From positions 66,235,040 through 66,299,039 of the forward strand of contig NC_021675.1 in assembly GCF_000247815.1 (NCBI RefSeq): a DNA stretch of 64,000 nt. Reading direction: 5' to 3'. A program made the position numbers and the translations under genes. Numbering within the stretch: position 1 is the stretch's first letter; the number at the start of each line of letters is the position of its first letter. Source of the DNA: Ficedula albicollis. Its lineage: Eukaryota; Chordata; Aves; Passeriformes; Muscicapidae. Below are positions 29,036-41,270 of this stretch, piece after piece. Below the pieces are notes generated by a model, which saw nothing but the letters and a program-made list of their open reading frames with translations, searched no databases and had not been told where the DNA came from.

Positions 29036-29150
29036 CCTCTGCTGGGCAGCGCGCTCCCCGCGGTCACAGAGCCGGCACCGAGCACCGGCGCTGCGATGCC
29101 GCGGGTGCAGAGGGGAGGATGCAAACCTGCTGCTGCTGCTGCTGCTCCCG
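29036..29150. other. CpG-rich non-repetitive insert with a short (CTG)n
   Basis: About 70 bp rich in CG dinucleotides, then (CTG)6-7 near 29128-29147, wedged beside the microsatellite arrays. It could be a remnant promoter or simply GC-rich DNA. Confidence 0.5.
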
Positions 29151-29714
29151 GGCAGGCTCTGGCTCCCTCCTGCAGCACACAGAGATGATGGAACCCTGAC
29201 CAGAGCAGCGAGAAATGCCACAATGCCGAGGTACCCACACGCAAAAACCTGCTGGGATGATGCAGGTACCTATGGCACCCATAAATTATAAACACACGGA
29301 GTTGTGTAAAATCAGTAATAACTTCCCTTGAACCACAATATAGGCTTACTTAGACAGCACACTAAGCAAGAGCATGAGGGTGCTTTTTTAGCCAGACAGA
29401 ATTACACACATATCAGCACTGTGATTACCAAAAAGGCAGACAGAGGTGATGCAGGTGCACTTTGGAGGCATCCTGGTGACAAATGGTGCCAGAGGGAAGC
29501 CAAGATAAATGCAAGGGGCTGCAAAAAGTCAGAGCATCCCCTCAAAACACAAGGACAATGGCTAGTAAAACAATAAAATTGGGTAAACAGTATTAGGAGC
29601 AGAGGAATACACTGCCATCAACACCCTTCCCTTTATGGGACTGGGCAGTAGCAAATCAGGCACAGACTGGAAAATAGAGGAAAAAAGAAAACAAGCAGAT
29701 TGATTCTGACTTGC

Positions 29715-29826
29715 TCTCTGAAGCCTGGCCACCTTGACCTGGGGGACTGGAGCCAGCAGCAGTCACTGCATCTCTGAAGCCTGGCCACCTTGACCTGGGG
29801 GAGTGGAGCCAGCAGCAGTCACTGCA
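29715..29826. repeat. 56-bp tandem duplication, two copies
   Basis: tctctgaagcctggccacct starts at 29715 and 29771; the copies differ at about one base (gactgg versus gagtgg). Confidence 0.9.
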
Positions 29827-29881
29827 CAGCACTCAGCTGTGTGTTTGTACACTGATGTGGATGGGACTGCTGGAGACTGAC

Positions 29882-30074
29882 TGATGGATGGATGGATGAT
29901 GGATGATGGATGGATGATGGATGGATGGATGATGGATGATGGATGGATGATGGATGGATGGATGATGGATGATGGATGGATGATGGATGGATGGATGATG
30001 GATGATGGATGGATGGATGGATGATGGATGATGGATGGATGATGGATGGATGGATGGATGGATGGATGGATGGA
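29882..30074 (+). repeat. ATGG/ATG microsatellite with 33-bp higher-order units, inverted relative to the CCAT array
   Basis: GGAT (4) and GAT (3) modules in the order 4-4-4-3-4-3-4-4-3 (33 bp) repeat several times. This is the complement of the 27871-28830 array minus one 7-base module. Confidence 0.95.
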
Positions 30075-31117
30075 CTGATTCATATGCAGCACAAGGCTCT
30101 GCTGGGGAAGGACTACAACCTCTTGAACATGACAGCCTCCTCCTAAACTCTCAGCACAAGAGAGCAGCTAAGGCTGAAAGCACTGCTCAGATCTGCTCCA
30201 AAACCTGTCAGCATAATCCCTTATGGATCTGGACTAGTGCTGTGATCCCTGCAGATATCCGACCTCCCTTTGAATTTTGCTAAGTGCCTGGATTCAGCAA
30301 TACTCCACATCAACACTTTCCAGAAAATGATTGCACTTTCCATGAGAGAACTCTGTGCAGATGCCCCTTGAATGAGGTGTGTGACATAAAAAAACCCCAA
30401 TACAATCACATAAAACAGTGGGAGATCCTTCCTTTGGAGAGCAGACCAACAGCTCATCTCAGAAAGGAAATCCTTGATGCAGGGGCCAGGCCCTCAGCCT
30501 GGATTTTTCCTAAGCTCTGCACTTCTCTAACCACATAGCCTGGGAAGCACTGTAATTGATAAAAAAGTGAAACCCACTGCTTTTTAGCTCCTCACTCTCC
30601 CTTTCATCTGGGGGGAGGCTATTTCAGAGCTGAGCTCCAGGATCTAAAGGCCACAAAGTTGGGCTGCAATCAATGGAAAGACTATCTGAGGGTGTGAGGG
30701 AATAGAAATACATTCATACAGGGAAATCTGGCATCAGTAGAAGAAGCAAATGAAACAGAGAAAAATGTTTCCTCTCTCTTGGGGGAAAAAGAACCAGAGC
30801 TATCCTAGCAACTTTTATGGACTATAGTCGTGTAGCCAAACCTGGAATCTCCTGGCTGCTGCAAAGGACTTTCTGATATTCCCCCAATACACACTGAAAT
30901 ACCCTGTTTCATACACTCCCCTTGTCCCTTCTGATTTATGTCCACCAAGCTTTGCCTGCTGGAAGAAAAGCAGAGCCAATGGCAAATGAGGTTCTCCAAG
31001 GAGAGCACGAATGTCCATAGGATTTCCCTTCAGGATGGGCTTTGGAGGAGAAGCTGCACAAGTTGGATAACCACAGCAGTGAGAGCATCCTTCCATTCCT
31101 TCCAGCCCAACCCAGAG

Positions 31118-31193
31118 ATGAGGCTGGGTTGTGTTTCCTATCATGATTCCTTTCTATGAGGCTGGGTTGTGTTTCCCATCATGATTCCTTTCT
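31118..31193. repeat. 38-bp tandem duplication, two copies
   Basis: atgaggctgggttgtgtttc occurs at 31118 and 31156. Confidence 0.9.
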
Positions 31194-31398
31194 TGTTCCT
31201 ACCAAGGAAGCCATCAAATCCATCTGTCTGGTGAGGATGAAACTCTTGCCTGCAAAGACTCCCTGTTGAAATTTCAAGCATCTCTCTTCTACACAATTGA
31301 AAAATCCCATGGATCATGCTTCTGTAACTCTAAATTCACTCCTAAAACTGCACCTGCAAAAGCCAAAGTTAGAAGGTGTGTGAGCAGCAGGATTAAGC

Positions 31399-31766
31399 AA
31401 GCCTGGATTCCCAACAAGTATTGTTGCCAGAGCTGGCTGGCTGAAACTGGGTAGGAAATTAAGCCTGGATTCCCAACAAGTATTGTTGCCAGAGCTGGCT
31501 GGCTGAAACTGGGTGGGAAATTACTTACCTTTATTTCTACCCTGCCCAGGCAGAAATCTTTAAATTGTTTATGGACTTGTAATACTTTTAACAACTCTCC
31601 TCACTTGTAAAGTTTATTTTAAAATGGCCAAACAAAAAAAATTGACCTGCTTAAAGATACTTACCTTTATTTCTACCCTGCCCAGGCAGAGATCTTTACA
31701 TTGTTTCTGGACTTGTAATACTTTTAACAACTCTCCCCACATGTAAAGTTTATTTTTAAAATGGCC
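31399..31766. repeat. Two adjoining two-copy duplications (62-bp and 136-bp periods)
   Basis: gcctggattcccaacaagta is repeated at 31401 and 31463. Directly after, a ~108-bp block starting tacttacctttatttctacc at 31522 recurs at 31658 with a 28-base spacer. Confidence 0.9.
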
Positions 31767-33879
31767 ATGAGCTTCCACCAGTTTAAAACTTCCCTTAGTG
31801 TTCTTCAAAGGTTGGAGGTATTCCATGGTTTTCCAACAGGAAGTTTCACCTGCTGGGGTAAAGTGCATGTTACATCTCCCTGTGATGATCCTGTTCCTTT
31901 CTTTCTTCTTTTCTTCAACACAGCTCTTTTTTGAGATGGTGAGTTGAGCACCACTCAGTTCTTGCCTAACAGCTAGTACACATGGGGGAAAAAAGAACCA
32001 GAATCAAATCATTCCATGTGCTTTTGCTTCATTCCTGGATTTTGCAGCCATGTTCCTAGCACCACTGGTTGAGAAATTATATGTTTTTGGCTTAGATTTT
32101 CATGGCAGCTTTACACTGGGAAATATCTCTGTCAAAGGATTGAAAGCTGCACAGGAAAGTATTTCATTTGGAACTCTGCATGTTGATGGTTGCCAGTTGC
32201 TGGGTCGAACATCAGGATCTCTTCACAGACAGACACATCAGAAAGTTGCACTACCAGGTGTGATCATTTTATGGCAATGCTGTGTTCTGTGGGCTGCAGA
32301 GGGAAATCACAGCAAAACTCTGATCCCCAAATGCTGTTTGGACAGAGAGCAGTGGTGTTGTCCCAGTCTGGCCCCACATATGCTTAAGATTCAGCTTCGG
32401 GTTAAAAAGCATCGATGAGACTCCCAAGCAATGTCAGCTGGAGTGGGGGCCCAAAAGATGTCACTGCCCTGCCTTGACCCTGCAGCACCACCACCAGCAG
32501 CCAGGAAACCCGTCCACAGTGGGGGAGGAGGCTTGACTGTCACACGGGCTGGATCAGGGACAGGCTGCATCCCCTAACAAGAGTCAGAACAGGCTCACAA
32601 GACTAGCTAAGGGGCCAAGAACAAGTCATGCTTGCAAGTATATCCCAAAACAAGAGCAGCAGTGGTATGCACACAATCCCTTCGGAGTCAAGGATTGGGC
32701 TGAGGGTCAGAGATAAGCAGAGCTTGGGAAAAATGCTTGAGATTTCCAGGCTAGTGTCCTAACCAGCTGTGTTTTACTTCTGTTTCTGTCTTCACTGATA
32801 CAGTGATCAGAAAACCTGGAGTAGAGACAAAGCAGAGGCTCCTCAGACACAAGGGTGAGATTGCCCAGGGACATCAGACATGGCAGAAGCAGCTGCAGTG
32901 GATATTGATGGGTGAGCTCCATGAGCCCCATGCTGGAGCATCAATCAGTGCAGCCCCCAGCTGTGCAAGTTTGTGCCTGCAAAGAACCCAGCACTCCCCT
33001 CACTTGGTTTCACAGGTGGATGCTGTACAGAGTGAAGCACATCTCCCCTGTGCCACCCCAGCCCACCTGTGCTGCGGGTTTCACTGGCAGCTCCTCCCCC
33101 TGCCACCACTGCTGCAGGTGCAAGGAGCAGCTGAAGCAAAATGCCAGCTGGGAGAGCAATGAGCCATGGAGCAAATCCTCCCTGGACAGGCTGCAGGCAG
33201 GATTTCACAGGGAAGTGTTTTACAGTGTCAGGGTCGATTACATCCTCTGGCTCCAACTGGCTTCTCCAGATTTCACACATTATTTTCACAGGAGGAGAGA
33301 GAAATCAAATGGAAGTGCAGAGAACAGGTTTCCTGCAATTTTTGAGCCTTCTCTTTATTTCTGCACGATGGGGAATTTCCTTTGTCCCCAGACCTCCTCT
33401 TCTAAGCTGACATTCCCAATCACCACTCAGTAAGATAGGTAAGTTCTGGCCCCACTGCTCAAATATACCTGAAGACACATCTCCAACTAAATAACAACCT
33501 CTGCAAGCTGATAACGTGCTTTTTCCCAGGTTGTACATTTTTAATCAGTCCAGTAGATGCTCTAATTTCAGCCATGGTGTGGTTCAGCTCACAGCTCATT
33601 GTGAATCAAGCACTTGCATTCCCTCCCCTCTGCCCCAGCATCAGCTTTAGCTACAGGGAAGAGTCTGTCCCCAGTTCTATGACTTTTTCATGGCATGTCC
33701 TTTAAGGAGAGAGCCAAAAATGCCTCAGGAGCAAGGGTGAGTAACCACAACCCCAGTATCAGTGTCTAATATCATGCATCAAATCGAAAGGGCAAAAAGA
33801 GAGGCTGGAAAGAACACTCCCTTCCTCCCCCAGGGCAGCTAAATCCATCCCCTGCCCACAGTGGGATCAGCTGCAGCTG

Positions 33880-34195
33880 AAACAGTCCTGGCTGGAGCTT
33901 ATCCAATACAGTCTTCAAACTTTCCAGTGCTGGAAGGCCTCCCAGCCCAATTCGCACTAATGCTTCTCTAATCTCACGTTAGAAAAACCTCCTTATTGAA
34001 CCTAAACCTCCCAGGAGCATTTTCTGTCCGTTACTTCTTGTCTTTTGCCCAGAATGATGCAGAGAGAAGAAGGTAACCACTGTCTCTGCTATTGACCCTT
34101 TGCATGGTCTTCTCTGGACCCAAGTGTCCTTGCCAGCCACGTTTGCAGAGATCTCAGGATTTTTGCTGCCCTCCAAATTTCTCTGGTGACATGGA
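33880..34195 (-). mobile_element. Old CR1 retroposon fragment, minus orientation
   Basis: Diverged CR1-like text: aacctccttattgaacctaa, gttacttcttgtcttttgcc and attgaccctttgcatggtct. Lower confidence because the similarity is weak. Confidence 0.5.
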
Positions 34196-34429
34196 GGATT
34201 GAGTCAGGCTGGACAGACCTCTGTGCATCAGCCCAGCTCCCTGGGAAACGGCAGGACCAACACCAAGCTGTGTGGCAATGCTCCCTCTAGAGCTGAAGAT
34301 GCTCCTTTCACAGAGCTGTACGAACCACGGGATAAAACCCCTTCTCTTGAGCTCCACTGGTGTGTTAAACAAGGAAAGCGACTCGTTCCCATTCCCCCCG
34401 CTCCAGGCTGACATTCCAGCAGCAGCCCA

Positions 34430-34640
34430 GGTGTGCTTGGTTGTGGCCGAGGGTTTTTCCCGCGGTGGAGGCTCGGTGGAGCCGGGCAGAGCTGCGCGCA
34501 TCCCGCGGCGCTAGATGGGGCTGCTCACCCAGGGCAGCGCTCCCCGGCTCCCCCGCTTCTCCTCCGCTGCTTTTATTTACAGCGCCGCGGGAAATTCAGC
34601 ATCTCCCTCTGCGCGCTGTCGGGCACGGGCCAGCCTTTTG
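34430..34640. promoter_or_regulatory. Small CpG-rich island, orphan
   Basis: About 200 bp dense in CG dinucleotides (for example cccgcggtggaggctcgg, gctgcgcgcatcccgcgg) in otherwise moderate-GC DNA. No recognised exon lies beside it. It could be a promoter of a non-coding transcript or an enhancer. Confidence 0.35.
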
Positions 34641-35935
34641 GTACCCAGGTGTTTAAACTCACCGGAATTTCTAATGCAGCCTGAGCTGCTAGAAGCAGTG
34701 GCTGGGGATATCCCGTTGCAGCAGGAGGTTCCAGCCCAAGCCATCCCCCAAGCTGAAGAGCTACAAACTCACATTCAGTTCCTCTCACTTGTGCAGGCAT
34801 GAACATAGCAAAACCTGTATCAACAACAGTCCTAAATTCCCCTTCTTCTGAGACAAAGAATCCTCTCCCTTGACTGTCTGAGAGCTGGACCAAGGTACCT
34901 GAGAGCTGCTGAGGGTCTTGGGTGTCCAACTGCACTTGTGTCCCTTGCCTAGCACAAATCGGTCTAAATCAGCTTTCCAAGAAGAGCAGAGAGCACAGGT
35001 TACGTGCTAGATGGGTCATAGAGCAGGCTTAGAAATTAAGCCTGATAAAACCAGGCAGCAGAAATGGTGACAGGGTTCAGACTCTCATGACCATGCAGAG
35101 GAAAACTGCTAGGGTTTTTGAGCTAAGCCATGAACTGACCCAATTATCTGCTTATATAAATAGGAAAGGACCTACTTAAAAATAAGCCCAGACCACTCTG
35201 CTCAACCATAAAACTGAAAATGGCTTAACTGATAGAACAAACCAAACCTTCTTTCTTTGTGAAGATTTTGCATTAAAAAGGCACAATATGAACAACTGTG
35301 GTAGCCTGTACACTTCTTTCTTGGACAGAGCAGTACAGTGGTCATAAAACTGCCCAGGACACATATCCTGATATTTTAACACCAAGACCTGAAAAGCCAC
35401 ACCAGCTGCTTCTGCCCTCCTCAATGGAAAAGTTGGCCAGAAATTTTTGTTGAGCTACTCTGTGATCATTTATGTTGCAGCAGCTCAAGAGGTCCAAGCA
35501 CAGTGACACAGAGGGTTGATCCTGGCAGCCACAGTCCTGCTGCAAACATTCCTAAGGCTGCACTCAGGTGCTCAAATGAGATGTGTGTATATTCCTGCCT
35601 ATTCATCCACATCTGCTTATCCCAAACCTCCTCCTCCTGACCATATCCCTTGTGCCCCAAGTCTTTTCCTCAGGTTTCTCTACTTCAGCCACCTAACCCA
35701 GCAGCCAATGCCCTCACACCACTTGAACACAAAATTCATTGCAGCTTCTCTATCTGCTCCACCAGGTCCTGACATCTCCTCATCCTTAACTCAGCCTAAG
35801 GTGGTGGGAAAGTAATTCCAGGTTCTGCAAAATGGGTTTGTTCGGTTTTTTTTAGCTCATATCAGGTAGGAAAAGGAGAAATCTGCAAATAGCAGTTTCT
35901 GCTTCCCTCCAGGCTGGTTTGTATGCTGAAGGCCC
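34641..35935. other. Intergenic, nothing recognised
   Basis: Unique sequence between the small CpG island and a CR1 tail. Confidence 0.4.
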
Positions 35936-35939
35936 AAGA

Positions 35940-36136
35940 AGGGCTCAAGACTTCCCTGAGTGACAGAGTAAGCACTGGAATGATCTGCCCAGGGAGGTGG
36001 TGGAGTCACCATGCCTGGATGTGTTTAAAACACAGACTGGATGTGGCCCTTGGTGCTGTGGTTTACTTGAGATGTTAATGCATGGGTTGGATTTAATGAT
36101 CTTGAAGGTCTCTTCCAACCTAGTGATTCTGTAATA
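35940..36136 (+). mobile_element. CR1 retroposon 3' fragment, plus orientation
   Basis: Contains ggaatgatctgcccaggga, ggtggagtcaccatgcctgg and tgatcttgaaggtctcttcc, ending tagtgattctgtaa. About 200 bp with a normal 3' end. Confidence 0.9.
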
Positions 36137-37621
36137 ATTATTTTAGCTACACAGCAGCAATACAAAGATTACTGGGAAGGAAGTGTCCGATGCTCAGCAC
36201 TGCCACAGCTGCTCAGATTTCCAATTTTCCTTTTTCAGAGAGGTGACTCCAGCTTGTGGAAAACGTGATTTTCTCCAACTTGCCCACCACATTCTATCTG
36301 AGCCTTGGCAGCCCCTTCCAATGAGCAGTTCCAGTTCCTGAGCACTGCCAAAGCCATCTCCAGCAACTGGAAATGCCTCCTTGCAAAGGCCAGGGCTCCT
36401 TGCTGCCCACGGGGAGGGAGCAGGAGTGGCTGCACTGAACAAGAAGGCTTTGTTCTCCTCTATGGCATATGCAGGAACTTGGGAAGAAGTTGGTTTTGGC
36501 CTGAGCACAGGAGAGGGAGGCTGTGAAAACAAATGACCAGGCAGATGACCCCAAAGGGAGGTAAACTACATATGCTCAGCCCTGCTCAACTCTCCAAGTG
36601 TGAGCAGCCTTAATTCCAGTTCATAGGACATAAAACACAAGTGTTGACATGTATCAGAATTTCAGTCAAGATTAAGTCACAGGTGTGTTTGGTTTTCTTT
36701 TCTTAAACCACAAAGCGTTGATGTACCAGCGCTTGGACAAGGAGAAAAGAGTAAATCTGCTGGAACAAGCACTCCCCCACTTGAAAACCCAGTGCTGTCA
36801 ATTCCTGGCTTTTCACATCCACATAAACTACAGGAGCAGCCATAGCACAGTTGATTTAACACCTGCCTACTACCTTGACCAGCAGAGCAGCCACTGATGC
36901 TGTCATGTCCTTAAGAAAGTGATTGTTTGGACACCAGCTTGTGAGGAACTCAAACCAGGTTCCCCCCCGGGAAAAGATCCCTTGTCATCCTTCAAGGAAG
37001 GCATTTCCTTATATTCTTTCAAATTGAAAGTGGTTTTTTGCTTTAAGCACACAGGTGCAATAAAAGCTGTACTGCATTTCCTTATATTCTTTCAAATTGA
37101 AAGTGTTTTTTTGCTTTAAGCACACAGGTGCAATAAGCTGTACCGAGAGGAGCAAGGAATACAAGTAGAGCTGGAGCAGAAGGATTCCCCTATGACACTG
37201 TACAGGTCCAGCACCAGCACAGAGTTATGAGCCACTGCAACTCCTTCCCGGAACGGTGGGGAGGATTGTACATCTATAAAATGAAGGAAGTTTTGCAGCA
37301 CTCCTCCATTTTCTCTGGGGCCATGCTGAAATGCAACACTTGATACCAACTCACATCACCTGTGGGACACGGGTGGTGCTTCAGTCCCTGCTCACAGGGT
37401 TGTTTTAGGAAAACACAACAGTCACAGAGGCAGAGAAAGGAGGGGACAGTTTGTGATAAGAAAAGTACCATTTGTGTAGCTCAATAGGACAATTAGAGAC
37501 ATAAGGCATTAGCCCCTTAGTTACTTTAGGGGTGGGTTGTACCTTCCAGCACCTCAGGAGGTGTGGGACAAGGCTGATGCCAAATGGCTCAAAACTCTTT
37601 TGACCAGGATGTACATATATT
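36137..37621. other. Intergenic, nothing recognised except a tandem duplication
   Basis: Unique sequence holding the 73-bp duplication at 37001-37143. Confidence 0.4.
37001..37143. repeat. 73-bp tandem duplication, two copies
   Basis: gcatttccttatattctttc occurs at 37001 and 37074; the second copy lacks about three bases near its end. Confidence 0.9.
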
Positions 37622-37840
37622 TCATAGAATCACAGAATAAGCTGAGTTGGAAGGGACCCACAAGGATCATCCAGTCCAGCTCCTGGCCCTGCCCAGCCCC
37701 ATCCCCAAGAGTCCCACCCTGTGCCCAGAGCATTGTCCAAACCCTCCTGGAGCTCTGTCAGCCTGTGCTGTGCCCACTGTCCTGGGGAGCCTGGGCAGTG
37801 CCAAACACCCTCTGGGGGAAGAACCTTATCCTAAGCTGGT
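37622..37840 (-). mobile_element. CR1 retroposon fragment, minus orientation
   Basis: Starts catagaatcacagaataagc and carries the same caaggatcatccagtccagc and gagcattgtccaaaccctcc text as the 23684 copy, ending near ggaagaaccttatcc. Confidence 0.9.
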
Positions 37841-39314
37841 AAATCCAGCATTTGTACAAAACCTTGCTGCTGGCAGGTTGGAGGAAGGCAGGCACAGCAT
37901 CACATCTGAGATGGTCTTAATAGACTTTCTTCCTTCATCCTTCCTTGCACAGGCAGAGGATCAGACTCATGCTACACAGCTGCCTCCCCAGCTGCCCTCC
38001 CATTTCCTACAGGAGTTCCAACTGCAGCACAAGAGCTGGAGCTATCAACACACATCCATGCACTGGAGAGGCTGAACTCTCTCTATCAGTATCTCAACAG
38101 TCCCTGGCTGTTTAGGACCCAGTTTCAAAGCCAACCCATCACAGACTGCAGTCACCCTTTTTGGCACTTCCCCACTCCACAGCCAGGCAGCTCTCCATGG
38201 CTCCTTGTGCAACTTCCTGCACAGGAGCCATAAAAAATTCAGCACCAGAATAGATAAGGCATATCCCTGGCTGTGATAGCTCCTACAAAGAGAGTTACAA
38301 AGAATTCAGCGCAGAACACAATGACTTTAGCACAGCTCCCAAACCCTTCGGTGACTTTTTAACCAAACACTATTAAGGCCTGTGTTCAAAGGCTGATGCA
38401 GATTCTTTGCAAAGCATCAATCTGTGAAACAGCAACAGAACACACAGGCTTTGTTCTTATCTCACTTCCAGCAAGGCTGAGGCACAGATCAGAAGATGCA
38501 GAGTTTACACCATTGCAGGAGACACACCCCTGATTTTAAGGCCAATGCTATAACCCAGCCAAAATATTCTCATCCACATTAACTTCAAAGTCTTGTAAGC
38601 CCACAGTTTGGTCAGTGTTGAGAGGGTTCCCCTCCTCCAAGCACCAGACAGATAATTCCACTGTCAGGCACTAAAAAGGCATAAATAAACAGAGAGAAAG
38701 TTACCAGCTACCATCTCCCCTGTTTTGGGGTATCTGGGATTGCAGCAAGACTTTCAACTGGATCATCAAGACATGCAAAATCCTTAATAAAGGAGGGAGA
38801 ACAAATGGCAAACTGAGAGACAAACACATAAATAGAAAGTGGTTTCATCAGTTTATTGCTTTTTGCTGCCATTTCACGGAGTGTCGAGTCTGCACAGACT
38901 ACCATGGAGAACAAGGTTTTATCAGAAACCATAAAACAGGTAGGAAATCTAATCCTACAGCCACACAGTTTGCAAATTTGACAGTAAATACAGCATCTGC
39001 AAAAAGCTACTGGCATTTACATTAATCAACTGATTCTTTTTAAGCTGCTGAACAAAACAAAGTGGTGAGGGACCAGGTGCTCAGAAACACAGACTTCTGG
39101 TGTATTAAAGACATCCTCCCAACACACACATTCTGAAATCTTCCAAAATTTCATTAATACTAAATTAAATTAAGGTGTTCTGCTTCCAGTTTAAATACCA
39201 GGAGAAAATAGCTATTGCATTTTAATATATTAACTAAAGGACAATTTGTATAAAACTCTTCACACATGAAATAGTTTTAAATTAAATAATATACTTACAA
39301 AAAAAAAAAAAAAG
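37841..39314. other. Region beyond the likely 3' end of ST3GAL5, nothing recognised
   Basis: AT-leaning unique DNA. A further minus-strand AATAAA at 38852-38857, followed by a GT/T-rich stretch, could serve an extended 3' UTR. Confidence 0.4.
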
Positions 39315-39331
39315 CCAAACCAGACTAGAAA

Positions 39332-39337
39332 TTTATT
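39332..39337 (-). terminator. Poly(A) signal AATAAA, distal duplicate copy
   Basis: Identical hexamer and nearly identical flanks to the signal 69 bases to the right, again followed by tctggtttggc and a T run on the minus strand. Confidence 0.4.
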
Positions 39338-39400
39338 GCTAGTATAAAAATTAACTCTTTTTAAAAAAAAAAAAAAAAAAAAACCAAACCAGACTAGAAA

Positions 39401-39406
39401 TTTATT
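39401..39406 (-). terminator. Poly(A) signal AATAAA, proximal copy
   Basis: On the minus strand AATAAA is followed within about 15 bases by tctggtttgg and a run of T's, a good GU/U-rich downstream element. It lies in the second copy of a 69-bp tandem duplication and is met first by a polymerase leaving ST3GAL5. Confidence 0.45.
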
Positions 39407-41270
39407 GCTAGTATAAAAATTAACTCTTTTTATGAATGAGGAGGCTAGACGAATATTATTGCTACGAACACAGACAGTGCCAGAACCAAGAATTCCTGAT
39501 TTTCAAATTTGTTCAGCCTACACAACTGACTTTAAAGGACATGTAGACATGTGGGACTTAGGAAAGGTGAGGTCCACAATTTTCTTCAGTTATGCTTTAT
39601 GATCTGATGTCCTTTTATTGCCTCTAAGTGTAACAGTGAGCATCAGTCTGCCCTCTGCATTCTAACATTATCATTCATTTGCATTCTAACATTATCATTC
39701 ATTAGATCTTCTCCTCTTTGGGTTTTTTGGAATAAAAACCCAAAACACAATCATCATAATCTTGCATTTCCACGTAAGTATTTTTAAGATTTGGAACTAC
39801 AATTTCATTCATATCTTTGTCCATAACAAAGAAAAGTGGAAACATTCACCATGTGAAGAGTCCATGACAATGAACAATGTTTGTAAGCCAACCTTTGATT
39901 TGCTGACAAGTTTTCACTCCCAAAGGAAGCTTTTTTCACATACTGTAGATTGAGTAACATCAGTCCTCAGTGCAAACAGTCATACATGATACTCTACTAA
40001 TAACAAAAATATTAACACAAAAACTTGCTTACAGATCTTGACCAGTGTCTTTGCAGTGCACTGATTTTCACCTCCAAGAACATACATCTATAGCTTTCTT
40101 TTCTCTTTTTGTTTTTTAAATTTGCTGTTTTCAGTAGTTACCTATCTTGTTACTTGATGATGCTACTTTCTTAACATGATTTTCTTGTTAACTCATACAC
40201 TCACCCAATTACTGACTTGGGGGAAAACCAACAACTCTAGCTCTCAATACTGGAGTTCACAAAGGTCATCAGCATTGCAAACTATTAAGGTGACAATAAC
40301 TATAATTAATTACTTAAGGATCATAAAATTAACCAGTAGAAATTGTAACCTAGTCATATATTTTAGTATTGCTAAATGATTGATACAAACTGTGTTTTAT
40401 AGAACCAGCAATTCATTCTCAAGTCACTAAAAAAAATTTAAAAGGGGCAGATTTAGTATTAATGCTACTTCTTTAATTAGGGTAGCTGAACTCTGCTGGA
40501 AATCATCTAGTTAGAAACATTTAAGCAGGTTTTCAGGACTGGAAATGACAAATTATCTGGTTTGGGTTAAAGCCTCCTCCTGGCTAAGTCCTCTTCTAGA
40601 GTGCACTGGGTCCAAATGTGCTTTACAAAGCAGGATTCTAACCCAAAAACAGTAATACATCAATGATTTTAATATCAATCATGAACATCAAAATACTTTC
40701 TATTCAGTTGTTGCCACAACAATTCCTTTTCCTTCAACTCCACTCCTATGTTTGTCCTTCACCCCTCAAAAACGTATTAGCAAAAGAATATAAATATTTG
40801 AGGAGTAAATGCAATGCTCAAGTTCAAGACATGAAAGACTTGAGAAACATATGCCTTTCTTTTCATGGCATGCATGAAAAGGAGTCAGAATATCAAGAAC
40901 TGGATCAACAAAGACAGTAGATCAGGGGAAAATAACTCTCATATACTGTTAGACAATTCAGGCCAGCCATGTGCATTCCATATATATTTGAAAACAGAGA
41001 ACCTGCTTTTATTCAGACAACTCTAAATGTTAAATACTTTAAATGGGTATCTTTAAATTCTGAGTCTTATTTACACAGCTATTCACAGAAATGTGCAAAG
41101 TAAAACACGACAGGGAAATTAATTTAGAAGTCCAACAGCTTGAACACGACATTAAAAAAGGCAGGAGGGATTCCACATCCATTTTGTGAACACTTTAAAG
41201 AGAGGGAAAGGGTTGATCCAGCCGAACCTCTGGAAATGTAACAAATCCTATCCATGCTGCAAGTTGGTCA

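Larger units (their letters stand above)
30075..33879. other. Intergenic with several short tandem duplications
   Basis: No gene was recognised. Two-copy direct repeats: period 38 at 31118-31193, period 62 at 31399-31522, and period 136 at 31522-31766 (tacttacctttatttctacc). Frames of about 120-173 codons (32050-32418, 32912-33433) show no family resemblance. Confidence 0.5.
39315..39432. repeat. 69-bp-period tandem duplication, two copies, in the ST3GAL5 3' UTR
   Basis: The block starting ccaaaccagactagaaattt occurs at 39315 and 39384, each copy preceded by a poly-A run (plus strand). Each copy carries one minus-strand AATAAA. Confidence 0.9.
39332..41270 (-). other. ST3GAL5: ST3GAL5 3' UTR (extent inferred)
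   Basis: This AT-rich stretch follows the stop codon on the minus strand. It carries no recognised CR1 copy and no convincing coding frame. Minus-strand AATAAA hexamers occur at about 41009-41014, 39614-39619, 39401-39406, 39332-39337 and 38852-38857. The pair near 39.3-39.4 kb has the best downstream U/GU-rich context. The true end is uncertain and several sites may be used. A 23-bp two-copy repeat (gcattctaacattatcattc) lies near 39658-39703. Confidence 0.5.

Noticed and set aside
27854..29199. Open frames of about 445 codons rich in His-Pro-Ser-Ile
   Set aside because: A CCAT/CAT microsatellite without stop codons; a 40-bp unit read in three frames, not a protein gene.
32912..33433. 173-codon plus-strand open frame with several Cys pairs
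   Set aside because: No recognised domain; the composition fits chance reading of GC-moderate DNA.
38708..39016. 102-codon minus-strand frame rich in cysteine downstream of ST3GAL5
   Set aside because: No family resemblance, and it lies in or beyond the 3' UTR.
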